Source of the DNA: Fimbriimonadia bacterium
Lineage (GTDB): Bacteria > Armatimonadota > Fimbriimonadia > Fimbriimonadales > JABRVX01
DNA: 64,000 nt
Reading direction: 5' to 3'
Assembly (NCBI GenBank): GCA_039961735.1
Contig: JABRVX010000010.1
Span: forward strand, 106,531 to 170,530
Shown here: piece by piece, positions 18,282 to 27,326 of the stretch
Numbering within the stretch: position 1 is the first letter of the stretch
Layout: every line of letters begins with the position of its first letter
Notes under the pieces: model-generated
Told to the model about the DNA's origin: nothing
Databases searched by the model: none
The model's input: only the letters and a program-made list of their open reading frames with translations
Position numbers and translations under genes: made by a program

Positions 18282-18803
18282 TCAGAACCTCACGCCTATA
18301 CAGAAAGTCACGGCATCAACCTTGGACGATTGGAACATGGCCGCTTCGACGAACGTGTTTTTGCCAAACTCCAGCCCGCCAAACAGCTTGGCCGACAGTA
18401 CGGTGCGGTCCTCCTCATACCGCTTGTCCTCGAACAGGAAGCCGACCCCGAAACCTGCATACGGCACCATCTCCATGCTCGGCCCGGTCCAGACCTGAGA
18501 GAGGCCTATTCGGAACAATGAGCTAGTACCGGGGCCATAGGCGAGGTCCAGGTCAGCCCGCGGCTTCCCCCCCAGCAGCGACCCGACGGGCACCTCGACG
18601 TCGGCGCCGACGGCCCAGTAGGTCTGGATGTCCGAGTGGGTACCCGCAACGTTGAACGTGTCGGCAAATAGGAATCCTGTCTTCAGGCCGATCGTCGGGC
18701 GATCACGGAACTGTGCAGTCACGGTGGCGGCCACAAGGACCAGCAGCCCAAGGGCCAGCGACCGCGCGGCTCTAGAAGCGATACCCAACGTAGAACGCAA
18801 CAC
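18282..18803 (-). CDS. Small outer-membrane beta-barrel protein
   Basis: This 173-residue protein has a signal peptide (SLALGLLVLVAATVTAQ), short amphipathic strands rich in Gly/Phe, and the ending VTFCIGVRF with a terminal Phe, as in barrels assembled by BamA. The proposed GTG start overlaps the end of the related upstream gene by 32 bases. It is a diverged neighbour-paralogue of the 18772-19284 product (similar length, similar terminal pattern). No function can be assigned. Confidence 0.6.
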   Translation of the reverse strand: MLRSTLGIASRAARSLALGLLVLVAATVTAQFRDRPTIGLKTGFLFADTFNVAGTHSDIQTYWAVGADVEVPVGSLLGGKPRADLDLAYGPGTSSLFRIGLSQVWTGPSMEMVPYAGFGVGFLFEDKRYEEDRTVLSAKLFGGLEFGKNTFVEAAMFQSSKVDAVTFCIGVRF

Positions 18804-19284
18804 CGTTGACGCGTCCGTCCGTTGCTTCGTCGAACTCGTCGCTCCAGAAGTAGCTGGCTTCCACGAACCACTCTCGCTCCAGCTCGATGCCGACCGTTCC
18901 CTTCAGTCCGAACACGGTCTTCGATGGGCCGTCGACGTCGGCAACGGTTGCCCCGGCGCCGATGCCCCAGTAGAAGCGGTTCAGGCTCACCGGGGAGTAG
19001 AAGAACTGGTTGATGGTAAGCGGGAAGACGCTGCCCTTCGAGCCACCGAAGGCGTGCGACAGATAGTCGGCCGAGAGCACCGTATCGGAATCCCGCAAGA
19101 AGTTCGACGCTACGTGAACGTCGAACCCGATGCCCAGCCACTGGCTGGCCTTGTCCTTCAGAATTCCTTCCGTGGGGAGGAACAGACCGCCACGGAGCGC
19201 CATGGTGTACTGGGCCTGTGCCGTAAGGGGAAGTAATAGGGCAACGAGTGCCGTCGCTGCGAACGCAAAGCTAAATCGCCTCAT
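18772..19284 (-). CDS. Small outer-membrane beta-barrel protein
   Basis: The 170-residue product starts with a signal peptide (MRRFSFAFAATALVALLLPL, then TAQAQ) and ends in VAFYVGYRF. Strand-like segments such as YYTMALRGG-type beta hairpins and WGIGAGATV support an 8-stranded barrel. It is the first gene of the minus-strand set that continues into prs and the heptose kinase. An upstream region of about 125 bases separates it from the divergent secDF promoter. Confidence 0.6.
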   Translation of the reverse strand: MRRFSFAFAATALVALLLPLTAQAQYTMALRGGLFLPTEGILKDKASQWLGIGFDVHVASNFLRDSDTVLSADYLSHAFGGSKGSVFPLTINQFFYSPVSLNRFYWGIGAGATVADVDGPSKTVFGLKGTVGIELEREWFVEASYFWSDEFDEATDGRVNGVAFYVGYRF

Positions 19285-19410
19285 CCGTTGGCCTCCTTCG
19301 GTTCCGTCCTTGGACCGGCAGTATGCCGGAAGACACTGGCCTAGAATAGCCGTTTGCCGAGACCGATGTCAATCAGAGGAGGATGCCGAGAGCGCTTGCT
19401 AGGTTCAAAG

Positions 19411-19440
19411 TTGACGAGGATTCTCGGCTACGGCTATAAT
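19411..19440 (+). promoter_or_regulatory. Sigma-70-type promoter for secDF
   Basis: TTGACG (19411-19416) and TATAAT (19435-19440) are separated by 18 bases. The predicted start lies about 80 bases before the secDF GTG codon. No other gene in this direction is near. Confidence 0.75.
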
Positions 19441-19525
19441 CCCCCGATGATCCCCAAGGTTTCGACGGCGGGCTTACCGCCGCGAGACCGGACGTTTGCG
19501 CGTGTGCTGGAGGAGGCGCTGCTCC

Positions 19526-22126
19526 GTGAGACAAGGCTGGCTCATTCTCATCGTTATCGTGCTACTAGGCTTGTCCGTGTGGTCTGCCCTGACAAAGACC
19601 CCCACTCTCGGGCTCGATGTCCGAGGAGGCTACCGTGTAATCCTGCAGGCGGATCTCAGCAAGCTGAAGCCGGAAGAGCGGAACCTCTGGCCCGAGAAGA
19701 GGCAGACGGTCCGGGAGATCCTGGACAAGCGACTGAAGGGACCCTTCGGCGCGGCGGACGCGACCGTGGCTACCAAGGGCCTAGACCAGTTCACCGTCGA
19801 GATACCCGGCGTCACCAATCCGGACGAAGTGTCGGAGATCCTCTCCAAAACCGCGCGTCTCGAGTTCTGGCACGCACTCAATGTCCAGACCGAGAAGGAT
19901 CTGAACCGGCCGTACAAAGCCGAGCACAGCGAAAGTGCCGAGGGTGCCGAGCAGTGGAGCTTCCGCGACACCACTGCGCCAGAGGAGGACGAGTCGGCAG
20001 TAATCAAGTCGGGAACGCCTGAGTTCAAGCGGATGATTGCAGACGAGTGGGAGCTGATCTTGGACGGCTCTATGCTCAATCGCGCAAAGTCCGAAAACAC
20101 CGGCACCGGTGCCTATTACGTCGCCTTGGATTTCAACAAGGAAGGGACGGATAGACTCGCGGACTTCTCGAGGAAGGTCGAGGGGCGCGGAGAGTACCTC
20201 GCGATCATCTTGGACGGAGAAGTGATTTCCTTCCCCGTGATGCGTGCGGTGATCACCAACGGGAAGGCAGTCATCGAGGGCGGTAACATGACTGGTAAGG
20301 ATGCGATTCGCCTGGCGACGCTCCTCCAGGCCGGTGCCCTCCCGGTGGACCTAACTCAAGTGTACATGCAGCGAGTAGAGCCCACCATCGGTAGCCAAGC
20401 GCTAGACATGATCATCCGCGCCGGTATCGTGGGCTTCGCTCTGGTCTCGCTGTTCATGATGATCTACTACCTCGTGCCTGGCATTCTGGCGGTTGTAGCT
20501 CTTCTCTGCTATTCGCTCTTCTGCTATGCCGTGTATGTCAGCATGGGTGTGACCTTCTCGCTCCCGGGAATCGCGGGCTTCCTGCTGTCCATCGGTATGG
20601 CGGTGGACGCTAACGTGCTGATCTTCGAGCGCATGAAGGAGGAGCTTCGCGGCGGGAAGACACTCCTGGCTGCCATAGACGCTGGGTTCAAACGCGCATT
20701 TCCAGCCATCCTCGACTCCAACGTATGCACGATTATCACCTGTCTGGTGCTGTACAACCTCGGCACCGGTTCGGTAAAAGGGTTCGCCGCGACCCTCGGT
20801 GTCGGTGTCGCGATCAGTCTATTCACTGCCATCACGCTGACTCGCATGCTGCTCTATCTGCTGGTCGGGGCCGGCGTGAACAAGCCGTCGCTGTTCGCAC
20901 TCGGGCGACAGTGGCTCGGCCGAGAGCACATGCGGGTCATCAGCCGCATGGTGGTCTACTTCGTGATCAGTGGCGCGGTCCTCGTCCCCGGCATTGTATT
21001 CATCTTCATGGGTGGGCTGAAGCCCAACATCGAGTTCGGCTCCGGTACGGAGGTGATATACACCGTCGAGGGCGGGGTGAAGGAGAACAACCGCCAGATC
21101 CAAGAACGACTTGCTGCTGCGGGTCTGGAAGGCGCCTCCGTGCAGCTTGCCGCCGGTGGCCAACAGGTCATCATCCGCATGAAGGAGCTGAAGGAATACA
21201 GGGTCTTGGACAATATGAACCAGCTGCAGCAGCGCGCGAAGATCGCCTCCGTGCTCGCTCCGGCTGGGGTGGATGCGCGCCTCGTCGATGTCAAAGAGAA
21301 GAACCCGGATGGTACCGAAACCGTTGTGCAGAAGCCCGCAAGCGAGGAGAGTTTCTCCCAAGTCGGCAAGATCATCAGTGACGAAACACTCAGGAATGCC
21401 ATCCTCGCACTCGTCATCTCGATTGCCCTGATCCTCGTGTACCTATCGGTCAGGTTCGCAATTGAAGGCGGGTGGAGCGGCGTGAAGTTCGGAGCAGCCG
21501 CACTGATTGCCACCATCCACGACGTCGGCGTGTTGGTCGGGTGCTCCGCGATCTTCGGCTACTTCCTGAACTGGGAGATCAGCTCACTCTTCATTACGGC
21601 ATTGCTGACCATCATCGGCTTTTCCGTGCACGACACGATCGTCATCTTCGACCGAATCCGAGAGAACCTGCTGCATAAGAAGCGCGGTGAGACGTTCGAG
21701 AACCTAGTGGACCGCTCCATCAGCCAGTCCTTCGCTCGGTCGATCAACACCAGCCTGACCGTCGTGCTGATGCTGGCGTCGCTTTTCTTCATCGGCAGTG
21801 CCATGCCGGACTTGCGGCACTTCCACGCCATCATGTTGATCGGCGTCATATCGGGAACGTACAGCTCTATCTTCAACGCGTCGCCGATCTTGGTGCTCAT
21901 CGAGCGCTTCTCTCATCGCATGGGTGCGCAGACGCTCGAGGCTGCAGTCAAAGAGCGTGAACGTGCCGCACCCGCCGTACCGAAGACGACGACGGTGGCA
22001 CCAGATGGCGATGCGGCATTCGGGCAGACCGGCCGTGTTACTCCTGAGCTGCCGAAGCCGCCGCATGGGGCCGACGACAGGCCATCCGCCCGCCCGAAGT
22101 CGAAGAAGCCCAAGCGCCGCTTCTAG
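19526..22126 (+). CDS. secDF: Protein translocase subunit SecDF (fused)
   Basis: SecD and SecF are membrane proteins that use the proton gradient to pull proteins through SecYEG. Here they form one chain of about 866 residues. The SecD half has an N-terminal membrane segment, GLDVRGGYRVILQAD, a large periplasmic P1 region with DGEVISFPVM, and a membrane domain with SIGMAVDANVLIFERMKEEL. The SecF half starts near residue 480 (VVYFVISGAVLVPGIVFIF). It has IEFGSGTEV, TIHDVGVLVG, and GFSVHDTIVIFDRIREN. A charged tail of about 70 residues follows. The GTG at 19526 is chosen because GGAGGAGG lies 9 bases upstream; the ATG-like start at 19496 has no such site. Fusion is the usual arrangement in several phyla. 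Confidence 0.95.
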   Translation: MRQGWLILIVIVLLGLSVWSALTKTPTLGLDVRGGYRVILQADLSKLKPEERNLWPEKRQTVREILDKRLKGPFGAADATVATKGLDQFTVEIPGVTNPDEVSEILSKTARLEFWHALNVQTEKDLNRPYKAEHSESAEGAEQWSFRDTTAPEEDESAVIKSGTPEFKRMIADEWELILDGSMLNRAKSENTGTGAYYVALDFNKEGTDRLADFSRKVEGRGEYLAIILDGEVISFPVMRAVITNGKAVIEGGNMTGKDAIRLATLLQAGALPVDLTQVYMQRVEPTIGSQALDMIIRAGIVGFALVSLFMMIYYLVPGILAVVALLCYSLFCYAVYVSMGVTFSLPGIAGFLLSIGMAVDANVLIFERMKEELRGGKTLLAAIDAGFKRAFPAILDSNVCTIITCLVLYNLGTGSVKGFAATLGVGVAISLFTAITLTRMLLYLLVGAGVNKPSLFALGRQWLGREHMRVISRMVVYFVISGAVLVPGIVFIFMGGLKPNIEFGSGTEVIYTVEGGVKENNRQIQERLAAAGLEGASVQLAAGGQQVIIRMKELKEYRVLDNMNQLQQRAKIASVLAPAGVDARLVDVKEKNPDGTETVVQKPASEESFSQVGKIISDETLRNAILALVISIALILVYLSVRFAIEGGWSGVKFGAAALIATIHDVGVLVGCSAIFGYFLNWEISSLFITALLTIIGFSVHDTIVIFDRIRENLLHKKRGETFENLVDRSISQSFARSINTSLTVVLMLASLFFIGSAMPDLRHFHAIMLIGVISGTYSSIFNASPILVLIERFSHRMGAQTLEAAVKERERAAPAVPKTTTVAPDGDAAFGQTGRVTPELPKPPHGADDRPSARPKSKKPKRRF

Positions 22127-22134
22127 CTTCGTTC

Positions 22135-22166
22135 GAATGCCTCCACCGCGAGCGGTGGAGGCATTC
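22135..22166 (+). terminator. Strong hairpin after secDF
   Basis: A perfect 14-base stem (GAATGCCTCCACCG with its complement) around a CGAG loop begins 9 bases after the secDF stop. It lacks a run of T after it, so it may stabilise the 3' end or act as a T-poor terminator. Confidence 0.6.
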
Positions 22167-22304
22167 GTCTGCCGGCCACCGCAGTCGTCGTCATGTTTCG
22201 GCCGGGCTCAGCAGGACGGAATAGGGCACCTCGCGCGGACCCCACGGCGTCACACGCCGGCAGCCTTACCACGGTGCGATTGCTAGGCCCAAAGGCCTAA
22301 ATAC

Positions 22305-22398
22305 TTAGTCTGGCTAATCAGATCGACACGGGGAACCAGACTTTATGGTAATCATTGTGCAGGATACCGACCGGTCGGTCAACTGTTAGCTCGGCTAA
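22305..22398 (+). promoter_or_regulatory. TetR control region: palindromic operator and paired TTAG-N5-CTAA boxes
   Basis: A perfect 14-bp palindrome, ACCGACCGGTCGGT, lies at 22366-22379, 27 bases before the TetR ATG. This is the shape of a TetR-family operator, so autoregulation is likely. Two near-identical inverted boxes flank it: TTAGTCTGGCTAA at 22305-22317 and TTAGCTCGGCTAA at 22386-22398. A further hairpin TAGGCC-CAAA-GGCCTA lies at 22284-22299. The flanking boxes are unexplained and could be sites of a second regulator. Confidence 0.65.
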
Positions 22399-22406
22399 GC
22401 GGAACC

Positions 22407-23063
22407 ATGAACAAAGACTGCACAACCAGACAGGCCGTCCTCGAAAGCGCTCTCGGTCTCATGACCGAGAAGGGCTTTACGAACACGAGCATGGACGACA
22501 TCCTGAGCGTCAGCGGCGTGAAGAAGGGCAGTCTGTACCACTTCTTTACCAGCAAAACGGAACTTGGCTTGGCCGTGCTGGACCTGTACTGGGAGCGGGC
22601 CACGACTTGGGTTGACCATCAGTTCGAGAACTTGCCGGGGGGGCCACTGGAGCGAATCCAGAAGTTCTTCGCCGGCGAGGGTTTCCCCGAGACCACCGGC
22701 AAATTCACCGGTTGCCTGCTGGGCACGATCGTCGCGGAGATGTCACTCATCGAGGACCGGCTGAGCGGGCGAGCGCTCGAACTGCTCAACCGGTTCGTGG
22801 ATCGAATAGCGCAAGAACTGGACAAGGCTGTTCAGGCAGGCGAACTCAGTGCGGGTACGGACACGAAGTCCCTCGCGCGACAGCTCGTCACTTACTTCGA
22901 GGGGGGATTGCTGATTGCCAAGGCGTGCCAGAGCTTGCAAGCTCTGCGGGATCTGGCACCCGGCATCAGTGCGCTCATCGATTCCTGCCGCAACGGAAGG
23001 GGCGGTCCCGGTTCGGGCGATGGCGAGACGACTGTCGCCTTCAAGAATGCGAGGCAGTCATGA
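22407..23063 (+). CDS. TetR/AcrR family transcriptional regulator
   Basis: Residues 1-55 form the TetR helix-turn-helix: AVLESALGLMTEKGFTNTSM, then DDILSVSGVKKGSLYHFFTSK. The rest is an all-helical ligand/dimer domain of the TetR_C type (TGKFTGCLLGTIVAEMS). Length is 218 residues. It should repress by binding the palindrome just upstream and release on binding an unknown ligand. The gene's stop overlaps the start of the sigma factor gene by 4 bases (ATGA). The regulator and sigma factor are therefore made from one message, which is an unusual pairing. Confidence 0.9.
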   Translation: MNKDCTTRQAVLESALGLMTEKGFTNTSMDDILSVSGVKKGSLYHFFTSKTELGLAVLDLYWERATTWVDHQFENLPGGPLERIQKFFAGEGFPETTGKFTGCLLGTIVAEMSLIEDRLSGRALELLNRFVDRIAQELDKAVQAGELSAGTDTKSLARQLVTYFEGGLLIAKACQSLQALRDLAPGISALIDSCRNGRGGPGSGDGETTVAFKNARQS

Positions 23064-23653
23064 TGGACGTTACCTGCACAAGCTACTCGGATGTGCGTGA
23101 TGGCTCGGTGGAGGCTAGGCGGATCGAGTTCGAGAGGCTCATGAAGAAGTCGTGGCGGCGCGCCTACACCATGGCTTTCCAACTAACTCGGAATCGCTCC
23201 GATGCCGAAGACCTGGTTCAAGATACGTTTGTTAAGGCTTGGAAGGGGTTCGCGTCTTTCCGGCCCGAGCGTCCGTTTATCAACTGGGTGCTGAGGATCA
23301 TGCAGCGCGCGTTTCTCGACCTGCGCCGCCGAGACAATCCGGTGCGCACGGCGGAGAGCCTGAACGGTATGATAAGCCCTTCCGACGGCGAGATCCAGGA
23401 GATACCGATCCCAGACCGGTCTCCGGGTCCCGAGGATAGCTACCTGTCGCAGGAGGTTCGTCGGGAGGTGACGGAGGCGCTCGGGACCATCCCCGACGTC
23501 TACCGAGCGGCGGTAGTGTTGTGCGACATCGAGGGATTGTCGTACGCCGAGATCGCCGAGGTGCAGGGTACTACGGTGGGTACGGTGCGGTCGCGTATCC
23601 ATCGGGGCAGGCAGATGCTCAAGAAGGAACTGGCGCGACGACAGAAACAGTAG
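23060..23653 (+). CDS. ECF-type RNA polymerase sigma factor
   Basis: The 197-residue protein has sigma region 2 (RRAYTMAFQLTRNRSDAEDL, then VQDTFVKAWKGFASFRPERP and INWVLRIMQRAFLDLRRR) and region 4 (LGTIPDVYRAAVVLCDIEGL, SYAEIAEVQGTTVGTVRSRI). It directs RNA polymerase to a specific promoter set. The ATG at 23060 overlaps the TetR stop; longer upstream frames run across tetR in another frame and are ignored. No anti-sigma factor gene is adjacent, since the next gene is convergent, so control may be by TetR at the level of synthesis. Confidence 0.9.
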   Translation: MMDVTCTSYSDVRDGSVEARRIEFERLMKKSWRRAYTMAFQLTRNRSDAEDLVQDTFVKAWKGFASFRPERPFINWVLRIMQRAFLDLRRRDNPVRTAESLNGMISPSDGEIQEIPIPDRSPGPEDSYLSQEVRREVTEALGTIPDVYRAAVVLCDIEGLSYAEIAEVQGTTVGTVRSRIHRGRQMLKKELARRQKQ

Positions 23654-23729
23654 CGAAGACTTCTTTCTCCGCGCGGGGGCTGGGTCGGGGGTCCCAGTCT
23701 CCGCGCTCTCCCATTTGTGGGTGACGCGG

Positions 23730-25430
23730 CTAGCTAGGGCCCCGCTGGAATGAGAACTCGGCCTCGGTCATCCTCTCCCCTCGCCGAAGGGAGAAGCGGC
23801 CGGCCAGTCCGCTGCGAATCAGGTTCTCCACAATCTGCAAGCCCAGTCCACTAGCCTTCGACTCCTCAAACCCCTCTGGCAGCAATTCTCCGTCGTTGCG
23901 CACCGTCACCGATACCCTCTCGTCGTGAACCACGATGGCGACCTCAATGCGCCCCTCATCTCGAGGACCGATGCCGTGCTGGATCGCGTTTTGTAGCAGT
24001 TCGTTCAGCACCAGCGCGACGTGATTCGCCTGGTTCATTGGCAGTAGGATGTCGTCGCCCTCGATTTCCCAGTCGATCCGACAGCCTGGTGGGGCGTAGC
24101 TCTGCAGCAAGTGCCGGAGGATCGCCTCGGCCACCTTTCGTAGGTGCACGAACTCTAGGTCGTCGCGGGACAGCAAGTCGTGCACAGCCGCGATGGCCTG
24201 AATGCGGTTCAGGCTCTCGTGCAGGTGCTCCGAAAGGCCTTCGTCGCCCACCTGCCGAAGCTGCATGCGGAGCAGGCTGGCGATCTGCTGCAAGTTGTTC
24301 TTAACGCGGTGATGCATCTCTTGCATCAGGGTGTTGCGCGCAGTCAGCCTGGCGTGGCTGACGGCGATCGCGGCCTGACCCGCGAGGGTCTCTAGCGTGC
24401 GGGTTTCGTCCTGCGTGAACTCGTGGTTGTAGCCCGTGTAGCAGGACAGCACGCCCAGTGCCTTGCCCGCAACGGTAAGCGGCACGCAGATCAGCGATCG
24501 CACCCCTTGCTCCTTCGCTATCTCGGGGAAGAGGTATCGGTCGCTGGTCTGTACGTCTGCGAGCGTGACCGTGCGATTCTCCTTCACTGCCAATCCAGCG
24601 ATGCTCTGCCCGACGCGGATGCTGGGCTTATTCAGGTAAGCGCGGCTGGTGGACTGCGAGGCATGCAGAACTAGTTCTTGGGTGTCCTCGTTCAGCAGCC
24701 GAATGGTGACAACCTTGTAGCTGAGGTGCCGCGCGATCTCGGACACCAGTAGCTGCAGAATTTCCTCGAGGTACGCACTGGAGGTGATCATGCGGCTGAC
24801 CTGCGCCAAAGCGCGGAACTGCGAGGCCTGATGCTCCAGGCGCGTCATGCGGTCCAGATGCTCCACCGCCCCCGCAACCTGTCCCGCGACGCTGGCAAGT
24901 AGCATCTCCTCTTCACGCGAGTACTTATGGGGGGCGCGCGTGCGTACGGTGATCACGCCGATCACCTTCTCGCGCACCTCTAACGGCACGGCCAGAAAGC
25001 TCTCGAACTCCTCTTCGTGCAGAATGGCGTAGTACTTGGCGCGTGGATCGGAGTATGCACGTCGGCTGATGCCCACCGGCCGTCTCTCGAGGGCCACTCG
25101 TCCGGTGATCCCCTCGCCCACGCGAATGCGCACGCGCTCGATGAGGGGCTGGTTCTCCGTGCTGGCGCGCAGAACTAGCTCGTTTTCGTCCTCCGTCAGA
25201 AGGTAGATTTCGCAGACGTCGGTATCGGTGACGCTTCGACCGATCTCCGCGAGACCTTGCAACATCTCGTGCGAGCCGAATGCCGAGCCGGTGGCCTCGC
25301 TGATGCGGCGCATGGCGTCCAGCTCGGCCTCTTTGCGCGCGAGTTCCTGCCGCAGCCTTGCAATCAGCCGCTCTTTGCCGACTCGGCGACTGGCTTGCTT
25401 CCGGGGAGTTGGGGATGCCGGCTCCGACAT
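23730..25430 (-). CDS. Two-GAF sensor histidine kinase (HisKA_2 type)
   Basis: The 566-residue cytoplasmic kinase begins with a basic tail and a short coiled coil (LRQELARKEAELDAMRRI). Two GAF domains follow at about 55-190 and 210-350 (VRIRVGEGITGRVALE, FLAVPLEVREKVIGVITV; IRVGQSIAGLAVKENRTV, SLICVPLTVAGKALGVLSC). The phosphoacceptor box is MHHRVKNNLQQIASLLRM, typical of HisKA_2. The ATPase part has LVLNELLQNAIQHG (N box) and SGLGLQIVENLI (G box). No membrane segment is seen. The response regulator is not next to it. It follows rng by 7 bases, which suggests co-transcription with the ribonuclease. Confidence 0.9.
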   Translation of the reverse strand: MSEPASPTPRKQASRRVGKERLIARLRQELARKEAELDAMRRISEATGSAFGSHEMLQGLAEIGRSVTDTDVCEIYLLTEDENELVLRASTENQPLIERVRIRVGEGITGRVALERRPVGISRRAYSDPRAKYYAILHEEEFESFLAVPLEVREKVIGVITVRTRAPHKYSREEEMLLASVAGQVAGAVEHLDRMTRLEHQASQFRALAQVSRMITSSAYLEEILQLLVSEIARHLSYKVVTIRLLNEDTQELVLHASQSTSRAYLNKPSIRVGQSIAGLAVKENRTVTLADVQTSDRYLFPEIAKEQGVRSLICVPLTVAGKALGVLSCYTGYNHEFTQDETRTLETLAGQAAIAVSHARLTARNTLMQEMHHRVKNNLQQIASLLRMQLRQVGDEGLSEHLHESLNRIQAIAAVHDLLSRDDLEFVHLRKVAEAILRHLLQSYAPPGCRIDWEIEGDDILLPMNQANHVALVLNELLQNAIQHGIGPRDEGRIEVAIVVHDERVSVTVRNDGELLPEGFEESKASGLGLQIVENLIRSGLAGRFSLRRGERMTEAEFSFQRGPS

Positions 25431-25437
25431 TCTCGTT

Positions 25438-27168
25438 TTACAGTACCGGCGTCGCCTTGCCCGACCGCACCACGTTGCCAGCGGCGTGGCTCCGGCGGAC
25501 CTCGGTAAGGACGCTCTTCGCGCGGCGCCCGATGTGCTCCACGCCGTCGTTCAGGCGGAGGTAGAGGCCATCGTCGCTCCATCCGACGGCCTTCGGTTCT
25601 CCGCCGGACAGCACCGACTGCACCACGTTACATTCGATGACCTGTGCGCGTCGGTGGCGCGGAAGCTCCTGCTCGAACTGCGTCATCGTGCCAGCCGTGA
25701 TCCGGAACTCTTCCAGCGACATATGCTCATCTGCACGGACGTAGATGGCGCGGCGGTAGTGGTGTTCGAGCGACTCGACATGCTCGCCATCGGCTCCGAT
25801 GAACCATTCACTCACCTGTGGATGTGCTTCGACGAGCAGGGCGTCACCAGCTTCGGCAGCCTTCCTACGCAGATCTCGTTCTAGCCAGAGCGATACGGTC
25901 TCCGCACTGTTCACGCGTCCGCGACCGTGGCAGACCGAACACACGTCCGTAATGGCTTCCGTCACGGACTCACCGGTTCGTTTTCTCGTCATCTCGATGA
26001 GGCCGAGAGAGCTGATTCGGCCCACGCGAGTGCGCGCTCGGTCCCGCTTCAGCGCGCGAGTGAACGCTGCGAGCACGGTCTTTCGGTCTTGCGCGCTGGA
26101 CATGTCGATGAAATCTATGACGATGATGCCCCCGAGGTCTCGTAAGCGAATCTGTCGCGTGACTTCCTGCACCGCCTCGAGGTTGGCCTTTACGATGGTG
26201 TCAGCCAGTGATGTCGAGCCGACCTGCTTGCCGGTGTTCACGTCAATCGCGGTGATGGCTTCCATCTCGTCCACCACGAGGTAGCCACCCGATTTCAACC
26301 ACACCTTGCGTCGAAGCAGCCGCTCAATCTGCGCTTCGATGCCGAAATGGTCGAAGATGGGTTCCTCTCCGTCGTAGAGGACGATGCGGTTTCGCACCTT
26401 CGGAGCCAGCACGGATGCTATCTCGTGAATCGCCTCGTACTCCGCCGGATCGTCCAGCACCAGGCGGTTTACATCCGTGCCGAAGGCGTCTCGCACCGTG
26501 CGGAGCAAGAGCGTATCATCCGAGTGAATGCGCGCGGGCGCCCTCTCGGTCCGGGCGCGCTCTGCAACCTGCATCCAGGTCTTCGCCAAGAACGCTACGT
26601 CCGCGGTCAGCTCTTTCTCGGTCTTACCTTCACACTCCGTTCGCAGAATCAGGCCGAAGCCTTCGGGGCACAGCTTCTGCCCAATGCGGCGCAGGCGCTC
26701 GCGCTCCGCTCTGTCTTCAATCTTTCGTGACACCCCGAGGTGCGCACCGTCTGGCATCAACACCACATAGCGGCCGGGCAGGGTGAGTCGAGTAGAGACG
26801 CGGGCCCCTTTCGTCCCCCTCGGGCCCTTGATTACCTGCACCAGCACTTCTTGTCCGGGCCTTAGCAGGTCCTTGATGTTCCTCTGCCTCAGTTCGGAGC
26901 GGCGTAGCGAGGCGGGTGGGGCGTCGGTGCCGTCGTCCAGCAGCACGTCCGCCACGTACAGAAAAGCGTTGCGCTCCAGCCCGATGTCCACGAACGCCGC
27001 ATCCATGCCCTGAAGCACGTTCTGGACGATCCCTTTGTAGATGCTGCCCACGACGCGCTCTTCGCGCTCCACTCTCAGCTCGACGAGCTGTCCATCTTCT
27101 AGGGTGGCTATGCGCGTCTCGCGTGGGCTGACGTTAACGATGATGTCTTTCGTAACCTTCTGTTCTAT
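25438..27168 (-). CDS. rng: Ribonuclease G/E family endoribonuclease, apparent ATA start
   Basis: The enzyme cleaves single-stranded RNA in mRNA decay and rRNA processing. Visible parts are the S1 domain (ERVVGSIYKGIVQNVLQGMD), the DNase I-like domain with both catalytic aspartates (ITAIDVNTGK and GGIIVIDFIDM), and the zinc-link CSVCHGRG. The first standard start codon (GTG 27072) would delete the conserved N-terminus. In the same frame, 32 more codons encode KDIIVNVSPRETRIATLEDG and the following residues, a clear RNase G/E opening. The only codon in start position is ATA at 27168-27166, 9 bases after a perfect AAGGAG and just after an in-frame TGA. Either AUA is used for initiation or the strain carries a G-to-A change. 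Length is about 576 residues. The histidine kinase gene follows. Confidence 0.9.
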   Translation of the reverse strand: MEQKVTKDIIVNVSPRETRIATLEDGQLVELRVEREERVVGSIYKGIVQNVLQGMDAAFVDIGLERNAFLYVADVLLDDGTDAPPASLRRSELRQRNIKDLLRPGQEVLVQVIKGPRGTKGARVSTRLTLPGRYVVLMPDGAHLGVSRKIEDRAERERLRRIGQKLCPEGFGLILRTECEGKTEKELTADVAFLAKTWMQVAERARTERAPARIHSDDTLLLRTVRDAFGTDVNRLVLDDPAEYEAIHEIASVLAPKVRNRIVLYDGEEPIFDHFGIEAQIERLLRRKVWLKSGGYLVVDEMEAITAIDVNTGKQVGSTSLADTIVKANLEAVQEVTRQIRLRDLGGIIVIDFIDMSSAQDRKTVLAAFTRALKRDRARTRVGRISSLGLIEMTRKRTGESVTEAITDVCSVCHGRGRVNSAETVSLWLERDLRRKAAEAGDALLVEAHPQVSEWFIGADGEHVESLEHHYRRAIYVRADEHMSLEEFRITAGTMTQFEQELPRHRRAQVIECNVVQSVLSGGEPKAVGWSDDGLYLRLNDGVEHIGRRAKSVLTEVRRSHAAGNVVRSGKATPVL

Positions 27169-27177
27169 GGAAGTTCA

Positions 27178-27183
27178 CTCCTT
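27178..27183 (-). promoter_or_regulatory. Ribosome binding site that fixes the rng start
   Basis: AAGGAG on the minus strand is followed by 9 bases and then ATA (27168-27166). The nearest standard start codon is 96 bases further on, too far to use this site. Confidence 0.7.
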
Positions 27184-27317
27184 AGGACGGGCGCGGGGTC
27201 TGTGGCTGCAGTTCTACGGGGCATCGGCCGCGACGGATGATGAAACAGCGGCGATGGGGGTGAAATCGCGCCCGAGACACTGCGGATGCCTTTGCGCCCG
27301 GCGTGCATTTCGTCTGC

Positions 27318-27326
27318 AGTATAGCA
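27318..27326 (-). promoter_or_regulatory. Possible extended -10 promoter for rng
   Basis: TGCTATACT on the minus strand fits an extended -10 element and would give an rng leader of about 145 bases. No good -35 is seen, and transcripts from the stronger promoter at 27944-27972 could also reach rng. Confidence 0.4.

Noticed and set aside
19447..20022. ORF starting right after the secDF TATAAT box
   Set aside because: It overlaps secDF in another frame, has Arg-rich shadow composition, and its ATG lies at the predicted transcription start with no ribosome site.
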